Positions 6,931 to 16,205 of a DNA stretch of 64,000 nt are shown here, piece after piece. The stretch is taken from positions 496,001-560,000 of the forward strand of contig OY762913.1 of the NCBI GenBank assembly GCA_963666535.1. The letters are read 5' to 3'. Origin of the DNA: G963666535 sp963666535. Lineage in GTDB: Bacteria > Bacillota > Clostridia > Oscillospirales > Oscillospiraceae. The position numbers and the translations under genes were made by a program. A model generated the notes under the pieces. That model saw only the letters and a program-made list of their open reading frames with translations, did not search any database and was not told the origin of the DNA. The number at the start of each line of letters is the position of its first letter. Positions within the stretch are counted from its first letter, which is position 1.

Positions 6931-7872
6931 TTGTATTTTGGAAGTGTCCGCTTCTTCAAAAATTTGATACTGCTTGTCGTGATTGTTCTGATCGCAATCC
7001 CTGCGGCTCTCGCCCTTTGGTTTGGCTATGCCAGTACGACACAGGGGCGCACAGTCTCTGAATTAACGGAAGAGAACACCTCTCTTTCCACGCAAAACAG
7101 TAATCTTACGGCGGAAAATGCCACCTTGGCAGAGAAAAACGAGCTTTTGGCGCGCACATCCTTCTTTGTATCCGCGGACCCCATCGACTACCAGGAGCTT
7201 TATCCGGATTTTTATGCCGAAGACACCAGCACGGAGCGAACTGTTTCCGAAAACACCGTCTACCTCACCTTTGATGACGGTCCCTCTCCCCGCACACCGG
7301 AAGTGCTGCAGATTTTGGCTGACGCAGACGTAAAGGCCACCTTCTTCGTGGTAGGAAAAACGGATGATCAGTCCAACCAGTGGATGCGTGACATTGTGGA
7401 GCAGGGCCACACCATCGGGATGCACAGCTTCAGCCACAATTACGAAAAGATCTATGCCTCGGTCGAGGCTTATCTGGACGATATGGATCAGCTGTATCAT
7501 CTTATTAAGGACACGACCGGCGTAACTCCGTCGGTGTTCCGCTTCCCCGGAGGCAGCATCAACAGCTATAACGGTGCAGTCTACCAAGAGATCATTGCGG
7601 AGATGCTGCGCCGTGGTTTTGTGTTCTACGACTGGAACGTAGCCGCCAGTGACGCCACCTCCAAGAAACTCGATTCCGGCGATATCCTCACCAATGTGTT
7701 GGGGGGCGCAAAAAACAAAAGCCGCTGCATCGTGCTGATGCACGATTCCAAGCCAATGACGGTCACGCGGTCCGCATTGGCGGATGTGATCCGGGAACTG
7801 CGGGATATGGGCTTTACATTCGACAAGATCACACCGGATGTTTTGCCTGTTACCTTTTCCTATATCAATTAA
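6931..7872 (+). CDS. Membrane-anchored polysaccharide deacetylase (NodB domain)
   Basis: A 313-residue cell-surface enzyme. An N-terminal membrane anchor (residues about 10-32) is followed by a short coiled coil with regular TxENxxL repeats (about 40-72) and then the NodB domain. The five catalytic motifs are visible: TFDDGPS (Asp-Asp metal site, about 112), HSFSH (two metal histidines, about 163), RFPGGS (about 203), DWNV (about 235) and LMHD (about 270). Such enzymes remove acetyl groups from N-acetylglucosamine or N-acetylmuramic acid in peptidoglycan. The start is taken as TTG at 6931, 9 nt after GGAG; an earlier TTG at 6877 has no ribosome site. The bactofilin gene follows by 35 nt and is probably co-transcribed. 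Confidence 0.88.
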   Translation: MYFGSVRFFKNLILLVVIVLIAIPAALALWFGYASTTQGRTVSELTEENTSLSTQNSNLTAENATLAEKNELLARTSFFVSADPIDYQELYPDFYAEDTSTERTVSENTVYLTFDDGPSPRTPEVLQILADADVKATFFVVGKTDDQSNQWMRDIVEQGHTIGMHSFSHNYEKIYASVEAYLDDMDQLYHLIKDTTGVTPSVFRFPGGSINSYNGAVYQEIIAEMLRRGFVFYDWNVAASDATSKKLDSGDILTNVLGGAKNKSRCIVLMHDSKPMTVTRSALADVIRELRDMGFTFDKITPDVLPVTFSYIN

Positions 7873-7907
7873 CGATGAATACATGAGAGAGAAATGGGGT
7901 CGCGAAA

Positions 7908-8972
7908 ATGAGTGAAAAGAACGACAAAAAAGGGAACTTTAATAAAGCGATGTATGAAATGTTCGGGGTCGGAAAAACCGCCGAACCAACTGAGTTTGAC
8001 GAAGCTCCTGCCGCCCAGCCCGTACCGCAGTCCGCCGCCCACGCAGCCGCTCAATATGCGGCACAGTCTACTGCGGCACAGTCTACTGCGGCGCAGGCCG
8101 CCACTCCACCTGCCACGCCTGTCTCCCAGGCCGCAAAGCCGGTTTCTCCCGATTTGGAGGCCAAGCTTCTGGCCGCCATTGATCAGGCGCAAAAGGAAAC
8201 CTCAACGCCTGCCATGACGTCGGAAAACACCACCTATTTGGCGGCGGGAACCAAGTTTGAGGGAACCATTGCCGCCGAGGGCAATCTGGAAGTGAACTGC
8301 GAGTTCCGGGGCAATATCGCCGCCAAGGGCCAGGTGATTTTGCGGGGACTGATCCTCGGCAATGTCGCCGGCGCGCGGGTACAGCTCATCAACGCATCCA
8401 TTCGGGGTGATGTAAAAGCCACAACCGGCGTTTTTTTGGACGGAAGCTCTAAAATCGAAGGCAGCGTCACCACACAGGATCTGGAGTCCATGGGCGCTAT
8501 TTTGGGCAATGTGGACGCCACGGAAAAAGTTTTGCTGAAAGGCTCCGCCTCCCTGATCGGCGACGTATATGCCAAATCGCTGGCTATGGAGGGAAACGTT
8601 TCCATCTGCGGACGGGTGGAAATCCCGCGCGGCAAGGCAGGCCAGTCCGCCGCCCCTGCTGCCACCCCCGTTGCTCCCAGGGTCGCTCCGGTTGCCCCTG
8701 CCGCCACCCCCGTTGCTCCCAGGGTCGCTCCGGTCGCCCCTGCCGCTCCGGTCACCGCTGCCCCTGTTATGTCCAGACCCCCGATGGCGCCCGCCGCCCC
8801 GGTCTCTGCCGCCCCAGCCAGACCTGCAGCCGCCCCCGCCCCGGTGACCACCACACCCGTTATGCCCGGCGTTACACCTGCTAAGGCCGCGCCTGTCGCC
8901 ACCTCCGCCGCCTTCTCCAGGCCCGCCGCCATTCCCACCAATCCCGGCGTCCCGCCCACCACACCCAGGTAA
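7908..8972 (+). CDS. Bactofilin-family polymer-forming protein with Ala/Pro-rich arms
   Basis: The 354-residue protein has a central bactofilin (DUF583) beta-helix domain at residues about 105-220, seen as repeating short hydrophobic-glycine strands such as FEGTIAAEGNLEV, FRGNIAAKGQVIL and ILGNVDATEKVLL. Bactofilins form cytoskeletal filaments without nucleotide and often place cell-wall enzymes. Both flanking arms are low-complexity Ala/Pro/Gln: residues 25-100, and 225-354, which includes two tandem copies of a 14-residue unit (ATPVAPRVAPVAPA, encoded by a 42-bp repeat at 8654-8737) and a triple 15-bp repeat near 8062-8096. Its place directly after a peptidoglycan deacetylase suggests a scaffold for that enzyme. 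Start has a purine-rich GAAATGGGG upstream. Confidence 0.85.
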   Translation: MSEKNDKKGNFNKAMYEMFGVGKTAEPTEFDEAPAAQPVPQSAAHAAAQYAAQSTAAQSTAAQAATPPATPVSQAAKPVSPDLEAKLLAAIDQAQKETSTPAMTSENTTYLAAGTKFEGTIAAEGNLEVNCEFRGNIAAKGQVILRGLILGNVAGARVQLINASIRGDVKATTGVFLDGSSKIEGSVTTQDLESMGAILGNVDATEKVLLKGSASLIGDVYAKSLAMEGNVSICGRVEIPRGKAGQSAAPAATPVAPRVAPVAPAATPVAPRVAPVAPAAPVTAAPVMSRPPMAPAAPVSAAPARPAAAPAPVTTTPVMPGVTPAKAAPVATSAAFSRPAAIPTNPGVPPTTPR

Positions 8973-8983
8973 TTATCATGTTT

Positions 8984-9024
8984 GCCCTACATCCCGGAGG
9001 GACCGAACAGGACCTCCGGGATGT
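8984..9024 (+). terminator. Terminator of the bactofilin gene
   Basis: Stem ACATCCCGGAGG / CCTCCGGGATGT with a 12-nt loop, followed by ATTTAT. Confidence 0.8.
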
Positions 9025-9085
9025 ATTTATCTCTAAAAATAGCTTGTTTCCCCTAAATACGGTGGTAGCAATTGCATAAATTCCC

Positions 9086-9114
9086 TTGACATAAAACTTT
9101 CGTACCCTTACAAT
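9086..9114 (+). promoter_or_regulatory. Promoter of the RNase Y gene
   Basis: Consensus TTGACA (9086-9091), 17-nt spacer, TACAAT (9109-9114). The mRNA would have a leader of about 185 nt (to 9308) for which I see no known regulatory RNA. Confidence 0.8.
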
Positions 9115-9308
9115 AAATAATAGATAATTTTGAAAAACTGGGCGGTTTGCGCCTGTTTGAGATATATAACCATCCTCATATCATGCCCATCCCGTCAGGG
9201 CAGTTTTTCAATTATCGCGGCACGCCTTTTTATGGCGTAGCCGCGTCATTTGTTATGATTATAACGCCTGAAACAATCCCAAAGAAAGATGGAGGTGTGG
9301 AAAACCGA

Positions 9309-10865
9309 ATGAACCCTATTTTATTTCAAGTACTGATCAGCCTCGCTGTGTTTGTCGCCGCGCTGGCGATCGGCATCGCGATCGGTATCGCATACCGGAA
9401 AAACGTCGCCGAGAAGGAAATATCCAGTGCCGAAGAAGAGGCCAAGCGCATCATTAACGAATCCATCAAAAGTGCCGAGAGCAAAAAGCGGGAAGCGCTG
9501 GTCGAGGCCAAGGAAGAGATTCTCAGGGCCCGCAACGAATATGAGCGCGAAGTGAAGGAGCGCCGTGCCGAGCTGCAGAAGCAGGAGCGCCGACTTCAGC
9601 AAAAAGAAGAGAACATTGACCACAAGACCGAGAACGTGGAGCGGAAAGAAGAAGTTCTGGCCCAAAAACTTACCGTACTGGACGAAGAACGTGCCGAGGT
9701 CTCGCAGCTCAAAAAAGGCCAAATGGATATTTTGGAGCGAATCTCCGGTTATACCGCCGAGGAAGCCAAGAATTATCTGATTGCCCAGCTAGAGGCGGAA
9801 GTAACCCACGAGTCCGCTATGAAAATCAAAGAAATCGAAGCGCGCTGCAAGGAAGACGCGGACACCACAGCCCGCGAAATCATCACCTTGGCCATCCAGC
9901 GCTGCGCCGCCGATCATGTGGCGGAAGCCACGGTATCCGTGGTGCCCCTGCCCAATGACGAGATGAAGGGCCGCATCATCGGCCGCGAGGGCCGCAATAT
10001 CCGCACGCTGGAAACCATGACCGGCGTGGATCTGATCATCGACGATACGCCGGAGGCAATTACCGTCTCCTGCTTTGACCCCGTTCGCCGTGAGATCGCC
10101 CGCATCGCGCTGGAAAAGCTGATTCAGGACGGACGGATTCATCCCGCCCGCATTGAAGAAATGGTGGAAAAGGCAAAGCGCGAGGTGGACGCCACCATCA
10201 AGGCAGAAGGCGAGCGCGCCGTATTTGAGACCAACGTCCACGGCCTGCACCCCGAAGTCATCAAGCTGTTGGGCCGTCAGCGCTATCGCACAAGCTACGG
10301 CCAGAACGTGCTGAACCATTCCGTGGAAGTTTCCCACGTGGCCGGTCTGCTGGCTGCCGAAATCGGTGCTGATGTAACGTTGGCCAAGCGTGCCGGTCTG
10401 CTGCATGATCTGGGCAAATCCATCGACCACGAGGTGGAGGGTTCCCACGTTCAGATCGGCGTGGATCTGGCCCGGAAGTACGGCGAGAACGAAGCCGTCA
10501 TCCATGCCATTGAAGCCCATCACAACGATGTAGAGCCCCATTCCATCGTCGCCTGCCTGGTACAGGCCGCCGACGCGATCTCCGCCGCCCGCCCCGGCGC
10601 ACGGCGCGAAAACCTGGAAAACTATATCAAGCGCCTGGAGAAGCTGGAAGAGGTCACCGCCTCCTTCCCCGGCGTGGAAAAGACCTTTGCCATCCAAGCT
10701 GGCCGCGAAGTCCGCATCATGGTCAAGCCCGAGGATGTCAGCGAGGATCAGATGGTTCTGCTGGCCCGGGACATTGCCAAGAAGATTGAGGAAGAGCTGG
10801 AGTACCCCGGTCAGATCAAGGTACATCTTCTGCGGGAAACCAAGGCCATCGAATACGCAAAATAA
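9309..10865 (+). CDS. rny: Ribonuclease Y
   Basis: The 518-residue protein has the full RNase Y build: an N-terminal membrane helix (residues about 6-28), a long charged coiled coil (about 30-190), a KH RNA-binding domain with GRIIGREGRNIR (about 220-231) and an HD phosphohydrolase domain with the metal pair in LLHDLGKSIDHE (about 364-376). It starts bulk mRNA decay by endonucleolytic cleavage at the inner membrane face. The start is the ATG at 9309; reading further upstream in frame crosses the promoter leader, and the GTG at 9297 lies too close to GGAGG. The neighbour ymdB matches the Bacillus pairing of rny with ymdB. A terminator separates the two here. Confidence 0.95.
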   Translation: MNPILFQVLISLAVFVAALAIGIAIGIAYRKNVAEKEISSAEEEAKRIINESIKSAESKKREALVEAKEEILRARNEYEREVKERRAELQKQERRLQQKEENIDHKTENVERKEEVLAQKLTVLDEERAEVSQLKKGQMDILERISGYTAEEAKNYLIAQLEAEVTHESAMKIKEIEARCKEDADTTAREIITLAIQRCAADHVAEATVSVVPLPNDEMKGRIIGREGRNIRTLETMTGVDLIIDDTPEAITVSCFDPVRREIARIALEKLIQDGRIHPARIEEMVEKAKREVDATIKAEGERAVFETNVHGLHPEVIKLLGRQRYRTSYGQNVLNHSVEVSHVAGLLAAEIGADVTLAKRAGLLHDLGKSIDHEVEGSHVQIGVDLARKYGENEAVIHAIEAHHNDVEPHSIVACLVQAADAISAARPGARRENLENYIKRLEKLEEVTASFPGVEKTFAIQAGREVRIMVKPEDVSEDQMVLLARDIAKKIEEELEYPGQIKVHLLRETKAIEYAK

Positions 10866-10870
10866 AAAGT

Positions 10871-10901
10871 GCCGCTCACGGTTTCGTGAGCGGCCTTTTT
10901 T
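10871..10901 (+). terminator. Terminator of the RNase Y gene
   Basis: Ten-base stem GCCGCTCACG / CGTGAGCGGC with a GTTT loop, followed by CTTTTTT. Confidence 0.9.
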
Positions 10902-10967
10902 GGGCAAAGCCTTGCGCTGTCTGCCTCGAAACAGGGAGATTATCTCTTTTCGCCCGCCAGAATTCAT

Positions 10968-10996
10968 TTGCATTTCCGTGCCGCGTGGGGCATAAT
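10968..10996 (+). promoter_or_regulatory. Promoter of the ymdB-yhaO-yhaN genes
   Basis: TTGCAT (10968-10973), 17-nt spacer, CATAAT (10991-10996). Confidence 0.6.
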
Positions 10997-11043
10997 AGGG
11001 GAGATTACTACACGAACTGACTTTTCTGTAAGGAGACATGAAT

Positions 11044-11823
11044 ATGCTTTTGCGCGTCTTGGCCGTGGGTGACGTGGTGGCTCCGGCGGGGCTTTCTTAT
11101 CTGGAACGACATCTGCGTACCCTGAAAAAACTCCACGGGGTGGACTTCACCGTGGTAAACGGAGAAAATGCCGACCGTGTCGGAATTACGCCTGCCCAGG
11201 CCGAACAGATCTATGATGCGGGTGCCGATGTGATCACTTTGGGCAATCACACGTTTCACCGCATGCAGATTTCTGATTTTCTGGAGGAACACTCCTATAT
11301 CCTCCGACCCGCCAATTACACAGCCAGAAATCCCGGCCGTGGCTTTGGCGTATATGACGGGCCACACGGCCTTCGCATCGGTGTACTCAATTTGATGGGA
11401 CGGCTGGGCCTTGACAGCAACCTGGACAACCCCTTTACTGTGGCCGACCGCATCTTAAAAGATGCCGACGCCGATCTGATTCTGGTTGACTTCCACGCCG
11501 AAGCGACCAGTGAAAAGGGCGCCATGGCCTGGTATCTGGATGGCCGGGTACAGACGGTGTGGGGCACCCACACCCACGTGCCCACAGCCGATGCCTGCGT
11601 TCTGCCCGGCGGCACCGGCTTCGTCACCGACCTTGGCATGACGGGCCCCGCCCTGTCGGTTCTGGGCGTCAAGCCCGAGCAGTCGGTCAATCTGTTTTTA
11701 GGGGGTGTCCACACCCGCTTTGAGGAAGCGCCCGGCCCCTGCAAGCTCAACTGTGTTCTGTTCACCATCGACACGGTCAGCCGGAAGTGCGTCTCGGCCC
11801 AGCGGGTGGATATCTGCGACTGA
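11044..11823 (+). CDS. ymdB: YmdB-family metallophosphoesterase
   Basis: A 259-residue calcineurin-like phosphoesterase of the TIGR00282/YmdB family. The metal ligands are visible in order: GDVV (residues 9-12), VNGEN (about 37), GNHTF (about 64), FHAEATSEK (about 148) and GTHTHVPTAD (about 174). YmdB from Bacillus hydrolyses cyclic nucleotides in vitro and affects biofilm and sporulation choices and RNase Y activity, which fits its place next to rny. The ATG at 11044 lies 8 nt after AAGGAG; an ATG two codons earlier lies too close. The yhaO-like gene follows after 46 nt. Confidence 0.9.
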   Translation: MLLRVLAVGDVVAPAGLSYLERHLRTLKKLHGVDFTVVNGENADRVGITPAQAEQIYDAGADVITLGNHTFHRMQISDFLEEHSYILRPANYTARNPGRGFGVYDGPHGLRIGVLNLMGRLGLDSNLDNPFTVADRILKDADADLILVDFHAEATSEKGAMAWYLDGRVQTVWGTHTHVPTADACVLPGGTGFVTDLGMTGPALSVLGVKPEQSVNLFLGGVHTRFEEAPGPCKLNCVLFTIDTVSRKCVSAQRVDICD

Positions 11824-11869
11824 ACGGGTGGAGAGAATGGAACCCGATTTCCGAAAAGGAGGAACAACT

Positions 11870-12961
11870 ATGATCACCATTTTGCATGCGGCGGATTTTC
11901 ATCTGGATTCCCCCTTTGCCGGACTGCCGCCGGAAAAGGCCGCCCAGCGCCGGGGGGAGCAGCGCCAGCTTCTACAGCGCATCGCCGAACTGGCTGACAG
12001 CCGAAGCGCCGACCTGATTCTTCTGCCCGGCGACCTGCTGGACGGCAGGCGGGTGTTTCGGGAGACTACCGAACTGCTGGCCCGTACCCTGGGGCGGCTT
12101 CGCGCCCGGGTGTTCATTGCTCCCGGCAACCATGACTATTACAGCAGCCGCTCCCCCTATGCCGCCATCCAGTGGCCGGAAAACGTACATATTTTTCAGT
12201 CTTCTGCCATCGAGTCCGTGGATCTGCCCGACCTGAACTGCGTGGTGCACGGGGCAGCCTTTACCGCGCCTTATCAGGATGGCAGTCTGCTGTCCGGTTT
12301 TCAGGCGACCCGGGACGGCAAGCTCCATCTCATGGTTCTCCACGGCGACGTGGGGGGCAATGGCCGCTACGGCAGCATCCTCCCTGAGGAGATTGCCGAG
12401 AGCGGACTCCACTATCTCGCGCTGGGTCACATTCACGCCTGCAGCGGCGTGCAGCGGACGGGCGATACGTTTTGGGCCTACGCCGGCTGCCCGGAAGGGC
12501 GGGGCTTTGACGAGACAGGGGAGAAGGGCGTTTTGTGCGGGACCGTGGATGATACCGCCGCAAGACTTGATTTTGTGCCCACTGCCCAGCACCGCTACGC
12601 CGTTTTACACGTAGATATTTCCGCGGGTGAAACCCCCGCGGCGGCGCTGGCCGCCGCAGTTCCAAACGGGCGGGAACAGGACATCTGCCGCATCATTCTG
12701 ACCGGGGAAAGCGGCGTGACCGGTCTGGATCTCAACGACTTGGAGCCGCTGGTTCGGGACAAGTTTTACAGCGTCACCCTCTATGACCGCACCCGCGTAC
12801 AGCGGGATCTGTGGGCCCGCAGGGGAGAGGACACCCTCACCGGGCTGTTTCTTCGGGAACTGGACTCCCGCCTGAACAGCGGGGGAGAGGAAGTCCAAAT
12901 CCAGCGTGCCGTCCGCTTTGGACTGGCGGCGCTGGAGAATGGGGAGGACGTCTGCCCATGA
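11870..12961 (+). CDS. yhaO: SbcD/YhaO-type DNA repair exonuclease subunit
   Basis: The 363-residue protein begins with a Mre11/SbcD-like phosphoesterase domain: HAADFHLDSP (residues 6-15), LPGDLLDG (about 51), APGNHDYYS (about 82), LHGDVGG (about 158) and LGHIHA (about 185). It would form the nuclease half of a two-part DNA end-processing complex with the ATPase encoded next. The C-terminal third (about 240-363) is the capping and partner-binding region. The start is ATG 11870, 7 nt after AGGAGG; longer reading overlaps ymdB. Its stop overlaps the next start as ATGA, which points to translational coupling. Confidence 0.88.
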   Translation: MITILHAADFHLDSPFAGLPPEKAAQRRGEQRQLLQRIAELADSRSADLILLPGDLLDGRRVFRETTELLARTLGRLRARVFIAPGNHDYYSSRSPYAAIQWPENVHIFQSSAIESVDLPDLNCVVHGAAFTAPYQDGSLLSGFQATRDGKLHLMVLHGDVGGNGRYGSILPEEIAESGLHYLALGHIHACSGVQRTGDTFWAYAGCPEGRGFDETGEKGVLCGTVDDTAARLDFVPTAQHRYAVLHVDISAGETPAAALAAAVPNGREQDICRIILTGESGVTGLDLNDLEPLVRDKFYSVTLYDRTRVQRDLWARRGEDTLTGLFLRELDSRLNSGGEEVQIQRAVRFGLAALENGEDVCP

Positions 12962-15234
12962 TCATTAAGACCATGAAAGCCTCCTTTGGTACGCTGCAAA
13001 ATCAGACGCTGGAGCTGCGGGACGGGCTGAATATCATCGAGGCCCCCAACGAAGCGGGCAAATCCACTTGGGGTGCCTTTCTTCGCGCCATGCTGTATGG
13101 CATTGACACCAAAGACCGGGACAAAAAAGGCTATCTCGCCGACAAAAACCGCTACCAACCATGGAGCGGCGCTCCCATGGAGGGAGAGCTGCGGATCCTC
13201 TGGCAAGGGAACGACATCACCCTGCGCCGGTTTGCCAAGGGGAGCACACCCTTCGGGGGCTTTTCCGCCGTCTATACCGTCAGCGGCGAACCCGTGCCGT
13301 TCCTGACCGGAGAAAACGCCGGGGAAACCCTGCTGGGAGTTGGTCTTGAGGTCTACCGCCGCTCGGCCTTTGTGGGGCAGGGGAGCGGCGTACCCATCAG
13401 CGGGACAGCCGAACTGGAAAAGCGCATCGCCGCGCTGGTCTCCTCCGGGGAGGAGGACGTGTCCTATTCCGAGACGGAAAAGCGGCTGAAAACCTGGCTC
13501 AACCGCCGAAAACACAACAAGACCGGCCTGATCCCCCAACTGGACGAGGAATTGGCGCGGCTGAACGCCACCCTCAGCCGTATGGATGCGCTCCATGAGC
13601 AGGGGGAGGACACCCGCCGGACGCTGGATGCGCTGGACCGGGAAAAGGCCGCACTGACCGCGCAGCTGGAGCGCCACCGCCTGTTCGACGCGTGGGCGTG
13701 CAAGCAGCGTTATGACGGCGCGCAGGACGGTCTGCGCGCCGCGCAGGACGAGGTGGACGCCATTCGCGGCGAGCAGCGCAAATATGGTGTCTTACCCGAG
13801 CGCAGCCTGCTGAAACAGGCCCAGGGCGAGCTGCAGTCTCTCTCCACCCTCTCCGCCTCCATCAGTCAGGCCCAGGACAACGCCGACCGGACGCGGCAGG
13901 CCTTGGAGCAGGAGGCCCTTGCCGCCCGGGACGACCGATTCCCCACGATGACCGCCGAGGACGCCCTCCACGCGGTGCAGGCCGCCCAGCGCACGCTTTC
14001 GGCGACCAGCGCAGGCACGAAAAAAGCAGGCACCATCGCTCTGGTATGCTCTCTTCTGGCCCTTGGGCTGGGACTCGGACTTGCGGCCGCCCTCCTGCTG
14101 CTGACACAGCGCCTCGTCCTCGCCGTGGGAAGCGGCTGCGGCCTGTTTGGCACAATCACTCTGGCCGCCAGCCTTTGGAAGGGCGCCCAGCTGCAGCGCA
14201 ACGCCGATGAACGTTCGGCTGTTTTAAAACAATATGGAGTGGCTGAGCCTGAGGCGCTTACCCCGGCCGCCGAGGAATACGCCCAGCGGTATTGCGCCGC
14301 AGAACAGGCCGAGCGCGCGGCGCGAGCCGCCGCCACCGCCCTTGCCACGCTGGAGGAACAAAAACGTGCCGTATGGGAGCAGCTTCTGGCATTTGTTCGT
14401 CTCTTCGCGCCCGAGGTGACCGATGAGTTTGGGGTGTCCGCCGCCCTTTCCCGGGCGCTGACGCTGGAGGAAAAACTCTCCACTGCCCAGGTGCGGCTGG
14501 AGGGGGCGCGTCAATTGGCGGACGCTGTCACCGCCGCCGGCCTTCCTGATTCCGCACTGATCCCGCCCGCGCCGGGGGAAACGCGCCCCGTCCGCGCCAA
14601 AGAAGATCTTTCCGCGCGCCTGGGCGATGTAGAGCGTGATCTGTCCCGTCTGCGGGGCACCTTGGCTCTGACGCAGGGCGAACTGAACTCTCTGGGTGAT
14701 GAGGCTGCGCTCGCCGCCCTGCGGGAGGAAACTGAGTCCGCACTTGCCGCCCGACAGGAGGAGTACAATGCCCTCCTGCTGGCTTTGGATGCCCTGGCTG
14801 CCGCCAACACCCAGTTGCAGGCCCGCTTTTCGCCGGAGCTGAACCGGCGGGCGGGAGAACTGTTCACAGCCCTGACCGGCGGGCACTATCATCAGGTATC
14901 TCTGACCCGGGAGTTCGAGGCTGCCGCCACGGAGAAAAACGGTCTTTTGCCCCGATCCGCCCTTGCCCTGTCTCAGGGAGCCACAGACCAGCTCTATCTG
15001 GCGGTGCGGCTGGCCGTTTGTGATTTGGCGCTGCCGAAAACCGACTCTTCCCCTCTGCTCTTGGATGACACGCTGGCTTTCTTCGATAACAAGCGCATGG
15101 CACTCGCGCTGGACGAGCTGCAGCGATACGCCGAACGCCGGCAAGTCCTGCTGCTCACCTGCCACACACGGGAAGCGGCCTATTTGCAGGGAGTCCCCGG
15201 CGTTCACACCGTTGTTCTCAACGCCGCAAATTGA
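12958..15234 (+). CDS. yhaN: YhaN-type SMC-like AAA ATPase with membrane hairpin
   Basis: A 758-residue partner of the preceding nuclease. The N-terminal half of the ATPase head has Walker A NEAGKSTWG (residues about 32-40). Two coiled-coil arms (about 190-340 and 420-620) flank a hydrophobic pair of helices (about 358-405), as in YhaN, where SbcC would have a zinc hook. The C-terminal half-head has an ABC-like signature LSQGATDQLYL (about 671) and Walker B LLLDDTLAFFD (about 699). ATP-driven opening of the pair would admit DNA ends to the nuclease. The membrane helices suggest the complex sits at the inner membrane. Ala, Glu, Arg and Leu dominate the arms. Confidence 0.87.
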   Translation: MIIKTMKASFGTLQNQTLELRDGLNIIEAPNEAGKSTWGAFLRAMLYGIDTKDRDKKGYLADKNRYQPWSGAPMEGELRILWQGNDITLRRFAKGSTPFGGFSAVYTVSGEPVPFLTGENAGETLLGVGLEVYRRSAFVGQGSGVPISGTAELEKRIAALVSSGEEDVSYSETEKRLKTWLNRRKHNKTGLIPQLDEELARLNATLSRMDALHEQGEDTRRTLDALDREKAALTAQLERHRLFDAWACKQRYDGAQDGLRAAQDEVDAIRGEQRKYGVLPERSLLKQAQGELQSLSTLSASISQAQDNADRTRQALEQEALAARDDRFPTMTAEDALHAVQAAQRTLSATSAGTKKAGTIALVCSLLALGLGLGLAAALLLLTQRLVLAVGSGCGLFGTITLAASLWKGAQLQRNADERSAVLKQYGVAEPEALTPAAEEYAQRYCAAEQAERAARAAATALATLEEQKRAVWEQLLAFVRLFAPEVTDEFGVSAALSRALTLEEKLSTAQVRLEGARQLADAVTAAGLPDSALIPPAPGETRPVRAKEDLSARLGDVERDLSRLRGTLALTQGELNSLGDEAALAALREETESALAARQEEYNALLLALDALAAANTQLQARFSPELNRRAGELFTALTGGHYHQVSLTREFEAAATEKNGLLPRSALALSQGATDQLYLAVRLAVCDLALPKTDSSPLLLDDTLAFFDNKRMALALDELQRYAERRQVLLLTCHTREAAYLQGVPGVHTVVLNAAN

Positions 15235-15269
15235 CGCTGTACCGCCGCCTGGCCAAAGGACATGCAACA

Positions 15270-15304
15270 AGGCGGCTTCTCTTCGCTAAACGAGAGGAGC
15301 CGCC
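15270..15304 (+). terminator. Hairpin after yhaN
   Basis: GGCGGCTTCTC / GAGAGGAGCCGCC stem with a 10-nt loop. There is no T run after it, so it may slow or process the transcript instead of ending it. The remainder to 15450 shows nothing recognisable. Confidence 0.45.
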
Positions 15305-15451
15305 AATCAAGTGGTTTGGCTGCCTGCGCAGAAAGGCCCAGCCACAGTTGTCCCCATCACAAAACGCCCTGTTTTGCCCGCTGGAGTGCCGGCCTTGCAG
15401 GCGGTTGCCCCCGCTGCCTGGGAAAATGTCCCTGCCACTGGCACAGTCCGC

Positions 15452-15480
15452 TTGCAATTACAATGGAAAAAGCGTATAAT
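15452..15480 (+). promoter_or_regulatory. Promoter of the signal peptidase gene
   Basis: TTGCAA (15452-15457), 17-nt spacer, perfect TATAAT (15475-15480). Confidence 0.8.
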
Positions 15481-15519
15481 CGTCTACAATCCGTTTTGAA
15501 ATAGAAGGAGGGCATCCCC

Positions 15520-16122
15520 ATGTCCGACAACGAAAGCAGCCAAGAGCAAGCCCTTCCGCGGGGGGACTCATTCAAGCTGGACCTTTTTTACTGGCTGCAG
15601 GCTTTGGTGTTTGCCCTGGTTCCTCTGATCCTTGTGTTTACCATGCTCGGCCGGGTCAGTAATGTGATCGGCACGTCCATGCTCCCCACCCTGAACGACG
15701 GAGACCTCCTGCTTGTGCAAAGCTTGGGCTACACACCGAAACAGGGCGACGTGATCGTCCTGAATAAATACACGGCCACCTTTTTGGGGGACGAGGCCAT
15801 TGTCAAGCGCGTCATCGCCACGGGCGGGCAGGCTGTAGCCATTGACTACGCGGCCCAAACCGTCACCGTGGACGGCGTCGCGCTGGACGAACCGTATATT
15901 CTGGAAGCCATGCAGGACGTCGGCCTTTACAACAGCTATATGGCCACCTATTCCCTGACGGTGCCGGAAGGCTCCCTCTTCGTCATGGGCGACAACCGTA
16001 ACGGCTCCACCGACAGCCGGGACACCCGCCTGGGTACCATCGACCAGCGCTATGTACTGGGCCGGGCGTGGATCGTTTTGTTCCCCTTCTCCGACTTTGG
16101 GCTGTTAACCCGATCGGTCTAG
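15520..16122 (+). CDS. lepB: Signal peptidase I
   Basis: The 200-residue enzyme removes signal peptides from secreted proteins on the outer face of the membrane. One N-terminal membrane helix (residues about 22-45) anchors it. The catalytic serine is in GTSMLPTL (about 49-56), the general-base lysine in KRVIATGG (about 90-97), and the conserved MGDNRNGSTDSRD segment lies at about 156-168. AGGAGG stands 9 nt before the ATG. The gene has its own promoter and terminator. Confidence 0.95.
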   Translation: MSDNESSQEQALPRGDSFKLDLFYWLQALVFALVPLILVFTMLGRVSNVIGTSMLPTLNDGDLLLVQSLGYTPKQGDVIVLNKYTATFLGDEAIVKRVIATGGQAVAIDYAAQTVTVDGVALDEPYILEAMQDVGLYNSYMATYSLTVPEGSLFVMGDNRNGSTDSRDTRLGTIDQRYVLGRAWIVLFPFSDFGLLTRSV

Positions 16123-16144
16123 ACGCAATCCTACCAACAAAAAA

Positions 16145-16180
16145 CCGCCTTGCTGACTTGGACAGCAAGGCGGCTTTTTG
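16145..16180 (+). terminator. Terminator of lepB
   Basis: Stem CCGCCTTGCTG / CAGCAAGGCGG with a 7-nt loop, followed by CTTTTTG. Confidence 0.88.
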
Positions 16181-16205
16181 TTCTGATGGCCGGATCAACC
16201 GTCCG

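Noticed and set aside
8654..8737. Tandem repeat as a CRISPR or mobile element
   Set aside because: Two 42-bp units in frame inside an Ala/Pro-rich protein arm; simple low-complexity expansion.
9789..11039. A 416-codon minus-strand frame opposite RNase Y
   Set aside because: Mirror frame of a certain gene; crosses its terminator and lacks a ribosome site.
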